Shown here piece by piece: positions 30,057 through 42,283 of a DNA stretch of 64,000 bases. The notes under the pieces are model-generated. The model worked only from the letters and a program-made list of their open reading frames with translations. It made no database searches and was not told where the DNA came from. Both the position numbers and the translations under genes were made by a program. The stretch's first letter is position 1, and each line of letters begins with the position of its first letter. The stretch is from Artocarpus heterophyllus (taxonomy: Eukaryota > Streptophyta > Magnoliopsida > Rosales > Moraceae), in the NCBI GenBank assembly GCA_025403435.1, contig CM046337.1, positions 1,433,501 through 1,497,500 of the forward strand, given 5' to 3'.

Positions 30057-30605
30057 AAAGCAGTGCAATGGATTCTTAGATACTTGCGTGGTACTACTGA
30101 CGTTTATTTGCACTTTGGGAGGACTAGAGATGGTGTTGTGGGATATGTTGATTCTGATTATGCTGGAGACTTGGATAAGAGGAGGTCACTTACTGGGTAT
30201 GTGTTTACAGTTGGTGGTTGTGCTATCAGTTGGAAGGCTACCTTGCAAGCTACAGTTGCTTTGTCTACTACTGAGGCAGAATATATGGCTATTATAGAGG
30301 CTTTCAAAGAAGCTATTTGGTTGAAGGGCCTATTTGGAGAACTCAGTGAAGATTGGAAGACTTCTGTGGTGATGTGTGATAGTCAAAGTGCTATTTTTCT
30401 CACTAAAGATCAAATGTTTCATGAGAGGACGAAGCACATTGACGTTCGTTATCACTTTGTTCGTGATATTGTTGCTCGTGGTGATATTGTTGTGAGCAAA
30501 ATCAGTACACATGATAATCCTGCCGATATGATGACTAAGTCGTTACCTACAGCTAAGTTTGAGCATTGCTTGAACTTGGTTGGAGTTCATGCTCGTGCCG
30601 GTTAG
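30057..30605 (+). pseudogene. pol: copia RNase H region, natural 3' end of pol
   Basis: Same frame. It contains [19 protein letters not shown] and [10 protein letters not shown], which supply the Asp/Glu active-site residues of RNase H. The TAG at 30603-30605 is at the expected end of a copia polyprotein, about 90 bp before the 3' LTR. Confidence 0.85.
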
Positions 30606-30682
30606 TTGCCCATTGGGGCTTTGTGGAAGAGGTGGAGAATTCGGTTAATCACATGTTGGAGTTCTTTATGGTGGATTTTGTG

Positions 30683-30695
30683 TCAAGGTGGAGAT
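30683..30695 (+). other. Polypurine tract of the copia element
   Basis: CAAGGTGGAGATT directly adjoins the 3' LTR. A purine-rich stretch at this position primes plus-strand synthesis in LTR elements. Confidence 0.7.
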
Positions 30696-31193
30696 TGTTA
30701 TTTAGTGACCCAAAACCCCTTCATTTGTTTTGGCAGTAAGGCAGCGCCGCGGCGCTTGAAAGCAGGGCCGCGGCGCTAGAAAAGCAGCTCCGCGGCGCTC
30801 CAACTCGGCCAGATAGTGTATTTTGTGTTTTTACGCGTTTTTGGGTTATTTTGGGTTAGGGTTTGAGTCCCTATACATATAAATACATCATATTCTCCAT
30901 AGTTCAATAGAGTGAGTCACATTATAGAGACACATTAGAGAGTCACAAATTTTCATAGAGATCATAGTGTTGAGAGTGATACAGAGAGCTCAGTCTTGTG
31001 AGTTTGTGAGTGATTGAGTGAGTGAATTTCTGTATTTGAGCACTCTAAACACCGTTGTAATTTCCGTTTTGTGATTAGTGGATTGCTTCTCCTCTGCCCG
31101 TGGTTTTTTCACCTTTTATTAGGGTTTTTTCATGTAAATTTTATGTGCAATTTTCTCTCTATTTCTTGTTGCTTATTGCTTTGATTTCTAACA
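30696..31193 (+). repeat. 3' LTR of the copia element (498 bp)
   Basis: It begins TGTTATTTAGTGACC and ends TCTAACA, like the 5' LTR, with few base differences outside the GC-rich repeat. It holds three units of that repeat against five in the 5' LTR. Confidence 0.9.
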
Positions 31194-31197
31194 GTAT

Positions 31198-31752
31198 ATA
31201 TAAGAAATTTGTTTAAAAATCTGGAAAGAGTTTTTTGTCTTTTTGAGCAATTTCTGAAAGCTGACTCCCCGTGATAAGTCCTTTTTTTGTTATAATTTCT
31301 ATGAGACAAGTTTATTGTAAAAATATCCTTCTGCTTTATTGACGGAATCAGAAATATAATATAAATATACAGACCACAATGGTCCTTCAGTAAAATCAAC
31401 TACTTTTGGAATTACTACACTTTTTTGGTGGGACATTGGTGACGAAATTCTTCCTTTCTTTGTGATGGTTTTTGAATCGTTAAACTAACATTTTTTTTTA
31501 TTTGAGTTAAAAATAAAATATCATATCAAATATATGATCTTCACAATTATTAGTATTAAATATAGTATTCACATTTGTGTTGAAATTGTCTAATTAATTG
31601 CAATAATTTTGTGGATCTATTTGTGTATTTTTACCCTTAATATATAATAAAAATAGAATCATCAAAAGATTTTTTTCCCTTTTTTCATATATAGAATCCT
31701 CAACCTTATAATATGGTGTATAGCTTTTTCTCTTATAATACGTATGCAAAGT
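31198..31752. other. AT-rich spacer between two retroelements
   Basis: About 0.55 kb of AT-rich DNA with no gene or repeat recognised. Confidence 0.5.
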
Positions 31753-31757
31753 TATTT

Positions 31758-34158
31758 TGTGACACCCGTTATTCTCCTAAGGGTATTAAGGTAATTAGAT
31801 TAATTACCTAGTATATATATTAAAAAAATCAAAAATTTCTCTCATAATTCGAAACTCTCTCTCTCTCTACTTTCTCTCTCTAAAAATTCTCTCTCTCTCT
31901 CCTCAAAGATCGTCTGAGATTTCGGCATCCGTTTTCGACACCTCCCGCACCAATGGAAAGCTCTCGACGAGCTGAGTCCAACGAGGTGCCGCGCCGCCCA
32001 AAACGCCGCCGGAGGAGACCACACGCGCCGCCCAAAGTGGCGGCAAAACCCATTTCTTTCCGACGAGATATCTTCGTCGTCCGACGTCCGATCGACGTGA
32101 TTCTTGTTCCTACACGACCACCGTGATGAGAGGAACAAAACCCACCCTTGGTGGCAGCTCAACAACCGCCGGATTGCTCCGCCCGTCTATTGCCGCCGTG
32201 CACCGCCGCCCCCATGGTGGAACTCCGCCTTGCCGGAGGAGGTGACTGACACCACCCCTCCCAATGAGTTCAGAGGATCAAGGGGAGTAAAACCCCTCGA
32301 TCAATTGCACGGAAGGAGCCGGTTTCGCCGGAGAACGGCCAACGCCGCCGTCAACCGCCGCGGGAGTCTCCGTTTTGGCTCTTCCCAGCCACGTTTCTTC
32401 AAATTGGATGAGGGGAAATGCTCATAGGAGGATGGGTAGCAAAAGCCCTCAGCCAATTTCAGGTTTCCATCGTCGGAGAATCAAGATCGGAGCTCATCCG
32501 TTTCTACCGACGTTGTACTTCACGACCCGCTATGTTAGAGGCAGAATTGGGTGAAATTGACCCCGCCATTGGACTCAGAAGGGTCGATTTAGGGGGGGTA
32601 GGCCCGAGCCCAGCTGCCAACGGACCCCGATTGACGCCGGTCAACGACGGTCAAAGTCGGTCAACGCCGGTCAACGGTGGTCAACGCCGGTCAACGGCCA
32701 GTCAAAGGCTAAATTGGAATTTTGTGATCCGGACCTCCGATCGAAGATCCGAGACCGCCTCCTGACTCGTTTCGATGCTCTGGATGCAATGGTGACCTCC
32801 GTTTGAGCAAATTCCACTCCGATGAAAATCATCCGGTACCAACTGCACGCGAATCGAGGCGATTCAAACAGCAGTATCGGAGTCCAGAATGACGTTTTCA
32901 AGAATGTATGATCTCCAGGAAGCATTCCTAGCCATTCATAGTCGCTCGAGGAGCACTACAGAGGATGCTTCATAGATACAGCGAGATACAACTGGATCTG
33001 TTTTGCTTGGAGTTCAAGATCAAGGGAGTATGGAGCTAACGTTAATTGATTCCAAGATTAAGAGACTGTTGATAAGCTTGAAAGGTAGGGATTCTATTAC
33101 TCATCTTTTGTGAGGTTTTTATAGAATTAAAATTGATTGTTTTGCCGCAATATATATATATCTATGTTGAACTGATATTATATGTGTATCACATATGAAA
33201 CTATGACATGGACTCGTCTTGTATTGTACGGCGAGGAACATAATGAATTGACACATGTTATAAATTGAGAAGCATGGTTAGGAAAATTAACTCTATTAAT
33301 AATGATTTAATATAGAGAAATTGTGAGACATGAAAAGGGCGACGGTTACGTCCTTGGGCATGAATACCCTAAAAGGTAAAATAGGGGGAAGGTGATGACG
33401 CTTCCTTGGGTTGAAAGTCCCAGAACACACTGTACAGGAATTGATTTGGTGAGGACTCGGGGCTTGATGTCCCCTCACCGGAACACCCTTGGAATGTTTA
33501 TAGGGTGATCAAGTGCGCCCATTTGGGTTTCGATGAGTTGAGTGATACTCAATTTAACATGGATACCTAGGAACAATGATGATTGGTAATATTTGTATAA
33601 ATGTGTAATTATGACACTTGGTAATGATTAACTACGGTATCCATAAGATGTGATCATAATAAACCTCATAATCTGGAATATGATGTGACTTACTGACCAT
33701 GCAGATTTTAATGTGGTAATGATAAAAACCTAAAGGTGAGTAATGGCTTTCTCTACTGAGCATAGTGTTGCACATTCCCTTTTGTTTATATCTTTTCAGG
33801 ACTCACTAAGTGTGAGGTGGCTACGAGAAATATAGTTGAGGAAATGATGTAGCTATATTACATTGGGACTGCTTCAATCGTTGAGAATGTTCTTCATGAT
33901 AATGTAAGCATCAATTGTTACTTTCTGTGACTGTATTATAATGTGTTGAGGGTTAAAATGATGATGACAACAGTTTATATTATTAAATTTAAGGTGCTAC
34001 ATTTAAAACTGTGGTTTATTTGTCGTTTATATTTTTATTTTTGAGTTGAGAGTTTTTATTTAAGTCCCGGGCAAATTTTATTTTTAAGGTTTTACTTTTA
34101 TTATTTATTTTTATTTTATCTCATTAAAAACTGTTAACCCCCATATAGGGGCGTTACA
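31758..34158 (+). mobile_element. Solo LTR, 2.4 kb, with perfect target duplication
   Basis: It starts TGTGACACCCGTTATTCTCC and ends GGGGCGTTACA, and is flanked by TATTT on both sides (31753-31757 and 34159-34163). TG..CA ends plus a 5-bp duplication with no internal gag-pol mark a solo LTR left by recombination. Size and TGTGACACCC-type start fit Ty3/gypsy elements with long LTRs (inference). The GC-rich part 31910-32800 gives short open frames, none with a domain. A CT-rich leader (31850-31905) and the W-box array (32639-32694) are inside. An inverted relative occupies 60190-62270. Confidence 0.85.
32639..32694 (-). promoter_or_regulatory. Array of six W-box cores at 10-bp spacing
   Basis: GGTCAA (reverse strand TTGACC, the core of the WRKY-bound W-box) starts at 32639, 32649, 32659, 32669, 32679 and 32689, an exact 10-bp period. 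The 10-bp unit is GGTCAACGCC with variations. The inverted LTR relative has TTGACC at 61208, 61218 and 61239, with one-base variants at 61229 and 61249. Function as an enhancer is inference. Confidence 0.6.
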
Positions 34159-34163
34159 TATTT

Positions 34164-35079
34164 ATGGTATTTTACCGACGAGATCATCAGTACTTGACTT
34201 TCATGCATCTACCCGACAAGAGGAGCCAATTATTTGAGGCATGTCAATGTGGAGGGTCGAATCAAAGTAAACAAAACGTATCAGTAGGGGAGCTTCTTTG
34301 CCAAAATATCTGTAGTAGAATATATATATATTTAATAATATACTGGTTTGATTTTTGTGTGCATTTTTGAACTTAGATTTGAGAGATTCTAAATTAGAGA
34401 CTTCATATATATATATATATATAAATAGCGTAACAAGAAATTTATAAATACATCTGCTATTTGTTTGACCTCTTTCTCAATATCATGTCGTTGTCATTTT
34501 TAACATAAATGTCTCTTATTTATAGGTTTTTTTTTCCTCTCTCAAATAATACTTTTTTAAAGATTTATTTTATTAATCCTCAATAATGAGTTACATGCAC
34601 GCCAACTAAAATTTATAAGCCTATAATACATATGAGACCACACCCCCGACACAAATTGATGAAATAGTGAAACCTTATGACACTCGGTGAGATAAACACA
34701 TGCTAAAGGCCCCATGACAAGCAAGTATCTCTTTACACTAAGATCAATCACATGTAAGGCTTTTTTTTAACAACGAAACCCTTACAACCGAGTCTCCTAA
34801 TCGATTAAGTGATAAGACTCAACAACACTAGGATTGCCATTAACACTAGCGAAAACAATAAGCCCTAGATCCGAGTCTCCTAGGAGTAACTCTAGCGAAA
34901 ACAAAAACCTATCAGACTTAGATCCGACAGTAACACAAAAAACTCAAAGTGGAGGAACCGCCTTTATTGTTAGAAACAAAACATAAAACCACAATAGTAA
35001 ATATATATAATATATACACAATAAGCATAGACAAGGCCGTCATTTTACCAACATTGGAATGATGTAACAGATACATTGA
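34164..35079. repeat. Intergenic, with unclassified repeat at 34600-35010
   Basis: 34164-34600 shows no gene. From about 34660 the sequence shares diverged, ordered words with 15360-15640 (see that entry). The stretch contains the duplicated phrases CCGAGTCTCCTA and ACTCTAGCGAAAACAA. Probably a transposon fragment. Confidence 0.4.
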
Positions 35080-35484
35080 GGGCCCGTTTGGTTCGAGTAT
35101 TTGATTTGAATATTGTGATTCGAATTATGATTTGAGTATTGTGATTTAAATTATGATTTGAGTTATTGTTTAGGTGCGAGAGTATTTATTTTAAGAAATA
35201 TTGGGGACAACAATTCCAACGGTAAGAAAATTTGGGGGAAAGCTGGCATTTGCAAAGATTCACGAGAGTAAAAGAATCTCAACTATAGCATGAGCATTGA
35301 AATTAGGGAAAAACACCCGGAGGGTGAATTCAGGAGATTTAACTCAAGAGGACTTAAAAAGTTACTCAGGGGATTCGAGGGGATTCGAATAACAAGCCAT
35401 CAAATGCTAACTAGTGGGATTCTCATTACTCAAATCAAAATTTGAGTACACCCAGTTATAATAATTATTCAACCAAACGAGACC
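35080..35484. mobile_element. MITE with GGGCCCGTTTGGTT ends
   Basis: The left end GGGCCCGTTTGGTTCGAGTA and right end AACCAAACGAGACC are imperfect inverted complements. The interior has repeated GATTTGAGTATTGTGATT words on the left and ACTCAAATCAAAATTTGAGT on the right. The end type is that of non-autonomous hAT-like elements. No clean 8-bp duplication was found. Confidence 0.6.
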
Positions 35485-35487
35485 TGA

Positions 35488-38400
35488 ATTTCATAAGAAT
35501 ATTTTCCTCGCTTTTTCTTTCCTGAAAATTTTCCCAAAAAAATCAGTGTACTATCATTTTTTAATGAAAAAATTATTTTTATTCTTATAATTTTATTATC
35601 TATTTATAAAATTGTAGTCCTTAATAAAATATATTGTATATTTTTTAAGCCGAAACATTTTACTTTGTTGGCAGTGAGGATATAATTTAAACAAGATCAG
35701 CCTGTTTCGGCAAATTATTATGCATGTCACATCAAATAAAAATATGGGGGAGACAGGATGTCGGTTACCTTCATCACAATCAATTCTTTTGATGAGAGGT
35801 GAGAGGGTCGTGTTCGACCAAACAATATCGGTCTGCAAGCAGACAAATCAATCCACGTGACAAATTAATGTCTTGTCAATGCATGACGACAACGTTACAT
35901 ATGTATTAATATATACCAATAGATATAACGTGCTTGGTTGCAATCAAATCACTAAATGGAACGAAATCTATCAAAACTCTGTAATTAAGTGCACTTAGAT
36001 GAGAATAGTATTAAAAATGAATAAAGCTTGGGGGTGCCCCTCCCCACATACGCGACAACTGAGATGTATAGCTGATTAGGTGGTGTTTAATTAAAGGCCA
36101 CATAAATTATAAATTTAATTATAAATAATGTAAAATTTTTATATATTATAATAAAAATAAATTATTACAGTATAAAATTTTTACATATTATAATAAAAAC
36201 AGTTTTTATTAATGATTTTTACTACTAACTAAACACCCTATGAGATGTTTTGTGGGGCCTGGACTACAACTAATTTGTTTTTTATTGACATAATTATAGG
36301 CACACTAAAATTAAAAAGATAGTAATAATTGAGTTATTTAGAATTGTTTTTAAAGTAAGTGAAAATATTTTTGTTTTAAAAAATAAATTTTTTTTAAAAA
36401 TTATACTAAAAGTGTTTTCTAAACTTTTGTTTTGAAAAACGTATCAAAATATTTCTAAAAGTATAAAAACAAAAACAAATAGGGTAATAAGTTTTAACCT
36501 TTTTGTTTTCCCTTTTTCATTTTTTCCTGCAACTTCGTCTTCTTCGTCCACGGCCAATCGGCGGCATCTCCTCTCAACACAAGTCATGTGCATATATTAT
36601 GATCTGTTATATCTTTTGCAGTGACGATCTGTTCTTTTTTCTTTGCTTCTGATGTAGTGGATTGATGTTATTATGTCGTTTTATGTATTATTATTATTTG
36701 TCTTTTTGTGATTTCTACAGCTAATGTCATGACCATGTTTTTACAGGGCCAAAATATTGTAATCGTATTATAACAATAAGTCACAACAAAATAAAATTCT
36801 AGCATTAGTGTTGGAAAGATTTCCAGAGTTTTGGATAGAAACACTAAAATTGATTTGAATACTAGAAAGCTTATGTAACCCAATCTTTTCCTTCTTTTTA
36901 ACTAATACAATGACTTCTCTCTGAAAAATTTCTCTTTCTAGAAGAAGCCTGTCTCTTTCCTGTGAGTGCCTTCCTTCTTTTCTTTTTTTCCCTTTCTGAT
37001 ATTGGTTGTTGAATGTATTTTAGGTGAAAGGTGCTTAAATTAGGCATACGCAGTTCTTTTGATACTTTGATGCATCTGTTCTTGCTATTTGGGTACTATT
37101 GATGTTGAGGTATTGTATATTGGCATGACGTATGAAGATAGTTTGACATTTTCTTGAGATTCATTTTAGTTGATTACTCTTGAATAATCTTAAAATTGAA
37201 GTTGTGTTATGACAGGACTCTTAGTTTTGAGACGACAACAGAGATAATTTCATCTCTTATTTGTCACCGGCTGTTTAGTTGAATGGTGAGATTTTTATCA
37301 TAAATTTAATTATAAATAATATAAAACTCTCATATATTATAATAAAAATAGTTTTAACCCATAATTTTTATGGCCCTTTCAAACACCCTCTTAATAGTAC
37401 TACGTATATGATCTTCTACTAGGTAGAACTCATTTTTGTAAAACCGACTTGATCACATGGTTCTTATTTAGTTCACTTGGTGGCCTTTTTTTTTTTTTTT
37501 TTTTTGTTTATAGTTCCATAAAACAACTTTTCCCTCTAACAACTCTTATTTATTTATTTTAAATTTCACACACTTTGAGAAAGAGAGCACGTGATAAGCT
37601 TTTTGGGTATGACATATAATAATTGAGTGTATTATTTAATAATTGAGATGTATATAACGTGGGGTATAGATGCAGGGATTTGATATCTCACGTGTTGTTT
37701 CTGCTCTCACCCCCTCGAAACACACTGTTTTGTGCGCTATTCTCAAGTCCGTTGAACTCTGGAACCTATATCGTCCAGTACGAGCTGGTAGGCTACTACG
37801 GAGCATCTTAGTGTAAATCTTTTTTTTTTTCTTTTTTCGTGGACGTTTAAGGTTCTAGCTTTTACCACACATATTGTTATATTAAAATATAATTATATAT
37901 ACTAAATTTAATATTAATTTGACACTGAAATAATAACAAGAAGAGTTGGTAATATAAACCAATCATCATTTAGTGGAGAACTTAACTGAATTGTATAAAT
38001 AATAAATTTAAGCACAATCCAGCTAGACACTAAAAATTATTGTCATCTTTTAAACTAATTCAACTTTCAATGTCCTCACCCACAACTAAAATTTTAGTTT
38101 AGTCATATGAGCTTATTAACCCTTTCTTTTTTTCTTTTTTTTTTGTAAATATTGTTGTTGCATATCATTTTAATATTTCACCTGGATTTGTATTAGTAAA
38201 TATATATGAAAGATTTAAGAACTAAAGAGAAGGAAAAGTAGAAAGAGAGCACTTATAGATCAAAGCTTTGATGTAGCGTGACAAAACTTACAGACATTTG
38301 ATCAGACACTATATTGGACATGTGTCAAATACACTAGTAAAATACTAGATTGGGTTCACATAGATTAGGCCAACTATTCTTGATTGAATTTGGCTTATGT

Positions 38401-40660
38401 AATCTAAGTTAGACCCATATATTTTAAATTGGTTATTTTGTAATACATTTTAAATGTGTTACAAATATTTATATGTTTTTCTATTTAAATATAATATTGA
38501 TATTTTCATGTGTTAATATGTTATGAATTAATTTAATAAACAATAACTATTATATATTCGTGTTAGTATAACCTTGATAAAAAATTAACTTTTTTACTAA
38601 TAAATTTTGACTCTATCAATATTTATATGTATAAAAACTAATTTTATATTGTAATAATTTTTAATTTTTTTATAACACAACAGTATTTCCTGCTGCAACG
38701 TATGAGTTTTTATGCTACTATATTCTATTTTTTCCTGAAAGAATGTGAATCGGATTCTCTTTTTGTTTGTGCTTTATTGACCTCTCTCTAATGAAGAAGG
38801 GTCAACGTAATATGCAAAGGAAGGCCACCACAACTTTGAGTTCAGAAGAAAAAAAGTTCATGATGAAACAAATAAAATCTTTTGGTTGTCTGGCGATTTG
38901 GGAAATATGGGGAAAACAAATCTTTTTATATCAGTAATTTTCACAATCGCAGCATTCAAATCCATATTCATAACTGTATAAATTAAAGCAGTGACCAAGA
39001 TTTAAAAAAGAAAAAGAAATGAAAAATCAAAAAGGGAAAATGCGGATAGCATTTCAAATTGAAAATCTTTACTGGATAGGCCAGAGAACCATCCGGATCT
39101 GGTGTTTCTAATGAAAATGGTGGAGGTGGTCATGTGTTGTTCGTCGCAGCCTTGCCGCGCCGGAGTTTTGCAAATTCTAAACGTGCACCGGAGTTCTGTA
39201 AAATGTGATATGAAGGCGTTTTGCAGATGGTGGGAAGGCAGAGGTGACGTTTACTTTTCAGTGAGCCATGGGTGTTAAACTGACAAACATTAATGTTTTT
39301 TTTTTATTTAACAGTGGACCCCATAAAAATCCAACTAAGCTTCCATGGACGAGCCACATTATTGTGGGGAGGGGCACCCTAGATCCATTACATTAAAATA
39401 GATGATTAGATAAGAATAGCATTAAAATAGATGATTTAAGTCTAAAGTGATGCACCCTTACTCTTATTCTTCAAAGCAAAAAAAAAAAAAAAAAAAAAAA
39501 AAACCACATCAAAATAATAAAAAATTGCCCTCAATCACAGCAAAATAAAAAACAATATGCATAGTATAGAATTTGTGATACAGATCACACGGTTATAGTT
39601 GTACTAATAATTAATTTTTTAAGAGTTCTATCACAGAGATCTCTACAATTTCAATGCATAATTTGTCACAGAAAGAGGAAAAAAAAATGAAGGTGTGAAT
39701 TAAGAAATTAAATCACATTGTAGTCAAATTTCATCACCCTCTTGGCGGTTGCAATGCACATGTCCATACCATATGATAAGCATGTCCCAAATTTGGTTTA
39801 TCTGTGAAAAATCTTAATGTTAATTGAGCAACCTTATTTAACTTAAAAAGGTTACAATTCGTTACTAACAAATAATGGGTCTCACTTTAAATAGTAAACT
39901 ATATATTATATTAGAATCTAAAGTTTTATGAGTGGTTGGGTTTTTATTTATAAAGATGAAAAAGATTTTTTATATTGCTAATTTAATACACACTAATGAC
40001 TAAGCTATGACACCAAACCCTAATTGACTGATAGGGCCTTTCGGTGTTTGTCTATGATAATGCTTAAGAATAGGCCAGACCCAAAAAAGCCCATGATTTC
40101 CATGACCCTTAAATTAAAAATGTGTTGCTCCTTATCCATAGACTCTTAAATTAAATTAAATTAAATTAAATTATTCTAGTAGTGATACCCGACAAATTAA
40201 GTTTGGACCATGATTGATAAACGACAAGTCATCACAAGCTACGTGATAAAGTAGAATTATTATAAAATCAATAATATTTACGAGGATGAAAACTTCTTCT
40301 AGATTAGTAGTAGTTTAGAAGCACATGAATACTCCGTGAGTACCTAATTAGTTGAATTTTTTTTATTAAAAAAGTTCAATATTTGTTTGACTACATGATT
40401 CAAACTAAAAATTTAAATTGAAAACACAATAACAATTTCAAATTTAATGAAAGAAAATACTATAGGAAAATTGGTTCGAACCAAGATTTTTTATTCAAAT
40501 CGATGTTTTCAAATACACTATTATGAAAATAATATTTGATATATAAAAATATTTTAGAAAATTATGAAAGAAAAATTTAGATGAAGACATACTAGAGAGT
40601 AATGGTTTTTGTAACGACCTGTAACGTCTCAAAATTAATTAAGTGATATTAGTGCGAAAG
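35488..40660. other. Long gene-free intergenic region
   Basis: No coding domain was recognised in about 5 kb. It contains small foldback elements at about 36081-36241 and 37272-37392, long poly-T and poly-A runs (37482, 39478), and a TTAAA pentamer tract at about 40147. The 17-bp word GGGTGCCCCTCCCCACA occurs at 36032-36048 and inverted at 39363-39379, and may mark the ends of a degraded element. Confidence 0.5.
36081..36241. mobile_element. Short foldback element
   Basis: It opens GGTGGTGTTTAATTAAAGG and closes CTAACTAAACACCCTAT, an imperfect inverted pair. The interior repeats TAAAATTTTTATATATTATAAT-like phrases. It is related to the copy at about 37272-37392. Confidence 0.45.
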
Positions 40661-40662
40661 AT

Positions 40663-41190
40663 CACTACAAGAAAAACTACATTTAACGACATATTATTTA
40701 CTACATGTAGTTTTTAAATGTCGTTAAAAAATACATACAACGACATCTTCAACAAACATGTCGTTAATAACATTTGAAACAATAATTAACGATATCTATA
40801 TAGATGTTGTATTAAAGGTCTCCTTTTAACGACAATAGTTTAGTGTCATTAAATTATTTAACGACAAGTAGGAGATGTCGTCAAAGCCTTGGAGATTCCA
40901 CGACACCTCTTATAGACGACATTAGTCAAGATGTCGTCTATAAGGGGTGTCGTGGAATCTCCAAGGCTTTGACGACATCTCCTACTTGTCGTTAAATAAT
41001 TTAACGACACTAAACTATTGTCGTTAAAAGGAGACATTTAATACGACATCTATATAGATGTCGTTAATTATTGTTTTAAATATCGTTAATGACATCTTTG
41101 TTGAAGATGTCGTTGTATGTACTTTTCAACGACATTCAAAAACTACATGTCGTAAATAATATGTCGTTAAATGTAGTTTTTCTTATAGTG
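40663..41190. mobile_element. Palindromic CACTA-type foldback element, copy C (528 bp)
   Basis: It starts CACTACAAGAAAAACTAC and ends TTTTTCTTATAGTG (one changed base). This is the best-kept copy: the two arms are close inverted complements around about 40926, and ACGAC or GTCGT occurs about 21 times. There is no open frame. It lies directly before duplicated unit B. Confidence 0.85.
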
Positions 41191-41249
41191 AAAGTGGTGT
41201 ATTACAAAAAAAACCAAAAATTTAAGGGGTAAATGTACCAAAAACCCTA

Positions 41250-42230
41250 TTCTTATGCCAATCCATATGCATATATTAATGCTATTATTGTTAATGTTTT
41301 TAACAAAACCCTATTGTTTTGTTATGCCTAAACAAACGAAGATAATAATATAGTTTTGTCCCTTGAATTTTCAATTCATTATTATTATTGTTGTTGTTGG
41401 TGTTGTTGTGTTTAAATGGAAAAGGATCTACAATGTTGCTCCAGTTTAGATGATGAACGTGCTATTAGTCTGTTTGGTTGATTTAAATAAGATTTTAAAT
41501 TGTTGTGAAAGAAAAAACAAATGCGTGCATACATATTGAAGGTCTGATATTACATGATGTCGTATCAAAGCAGGCGCCAGAATTTGTTTTAATTTGCGTC
41601 CAGAAAGACAATTTGTTTAACGCATACTTATTCATGACTAATAATGTATTGCATAAGGCATACTCATTACCAATTCCATATAGGATCAAAAATTCAATGA
41701 CTTTGCAATCACTGACCATTGACCATTAACCAGTGTGTGTGTGTGTGTGTGTATATATACGTGTTCTAATGGGAGGGACTCGCCTAATGCAGTCTATCTA
41801 GTAACCAATAATGTTATTATTTACCTTGCAAGTTTTCTTTCAAAAAAACTTATTTATCTGAAATTATTAAGTACGATAAAAATGTTTTTTAATATTTGTT
41901 TTTCATTATGAACATATGCGAATAAATATGCTAATTCAACTTATAATTGAATTGAAGTTGAACATGTGTAGCATTTGTATTTCTAAACATAGAGATGCAG
42001 ACATGAATAAATATAATCATTTTATAATTTTTTTAGATTACAAGATAATATCATGAACTTTTAAAGATAATAATGTAAACTTAATTATGAAGTTATGGAA
42101 CTCAGCATTTACAAAACGGTAGTTGAAAAAAGAATCAACTAATTTATGTTTTAAATCATTGATTATAGGTATAGATGTGTATACAAGAAATGTCACATTA
42201 TCAAGTTATAAAGTTGGGATTAGAACTGAG

Positions 42231-42283
<53 letters not shown>

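Larger units (their letters stand above)
26063..31193 (+). mobile_element. Ty1/copia LTR retrotransposon, complete but inactive
   Basis: The element has two LTRs (26063-26608 and 30696-31193), each starting TGTTATTTAGTGACC and ending TCTAACA. A primer-binding site follows the first LTR and a purine-rich stretch precedes the second. The internal region encodes, in one frame, gag, protease, integrase, reverse transcriptase and RNase H. That order defines Ty1/copia; integrase before reverse transcriptase excludes Ty3/gypsy. Four in-frame stops (27369, 27807, 29256, 30054) interrupt it, but no frameshift was found. The flanking 5-mers, ATATA and GTATA, match in four of five bases, a near target duplication. 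Overall features suggest the Tork/Tnt1-like lineage (inference). Confidence 0.95.

Noticed and set aside
32104..32765. Two long-looking open frames (107 and 115 residues) in GC-rich sequence
   Set aside because: They lie inside the solo LTR, have no domain, and depend on GC-rich composition that rarely gives stops. The inverted LTR relative does not keep the frames.
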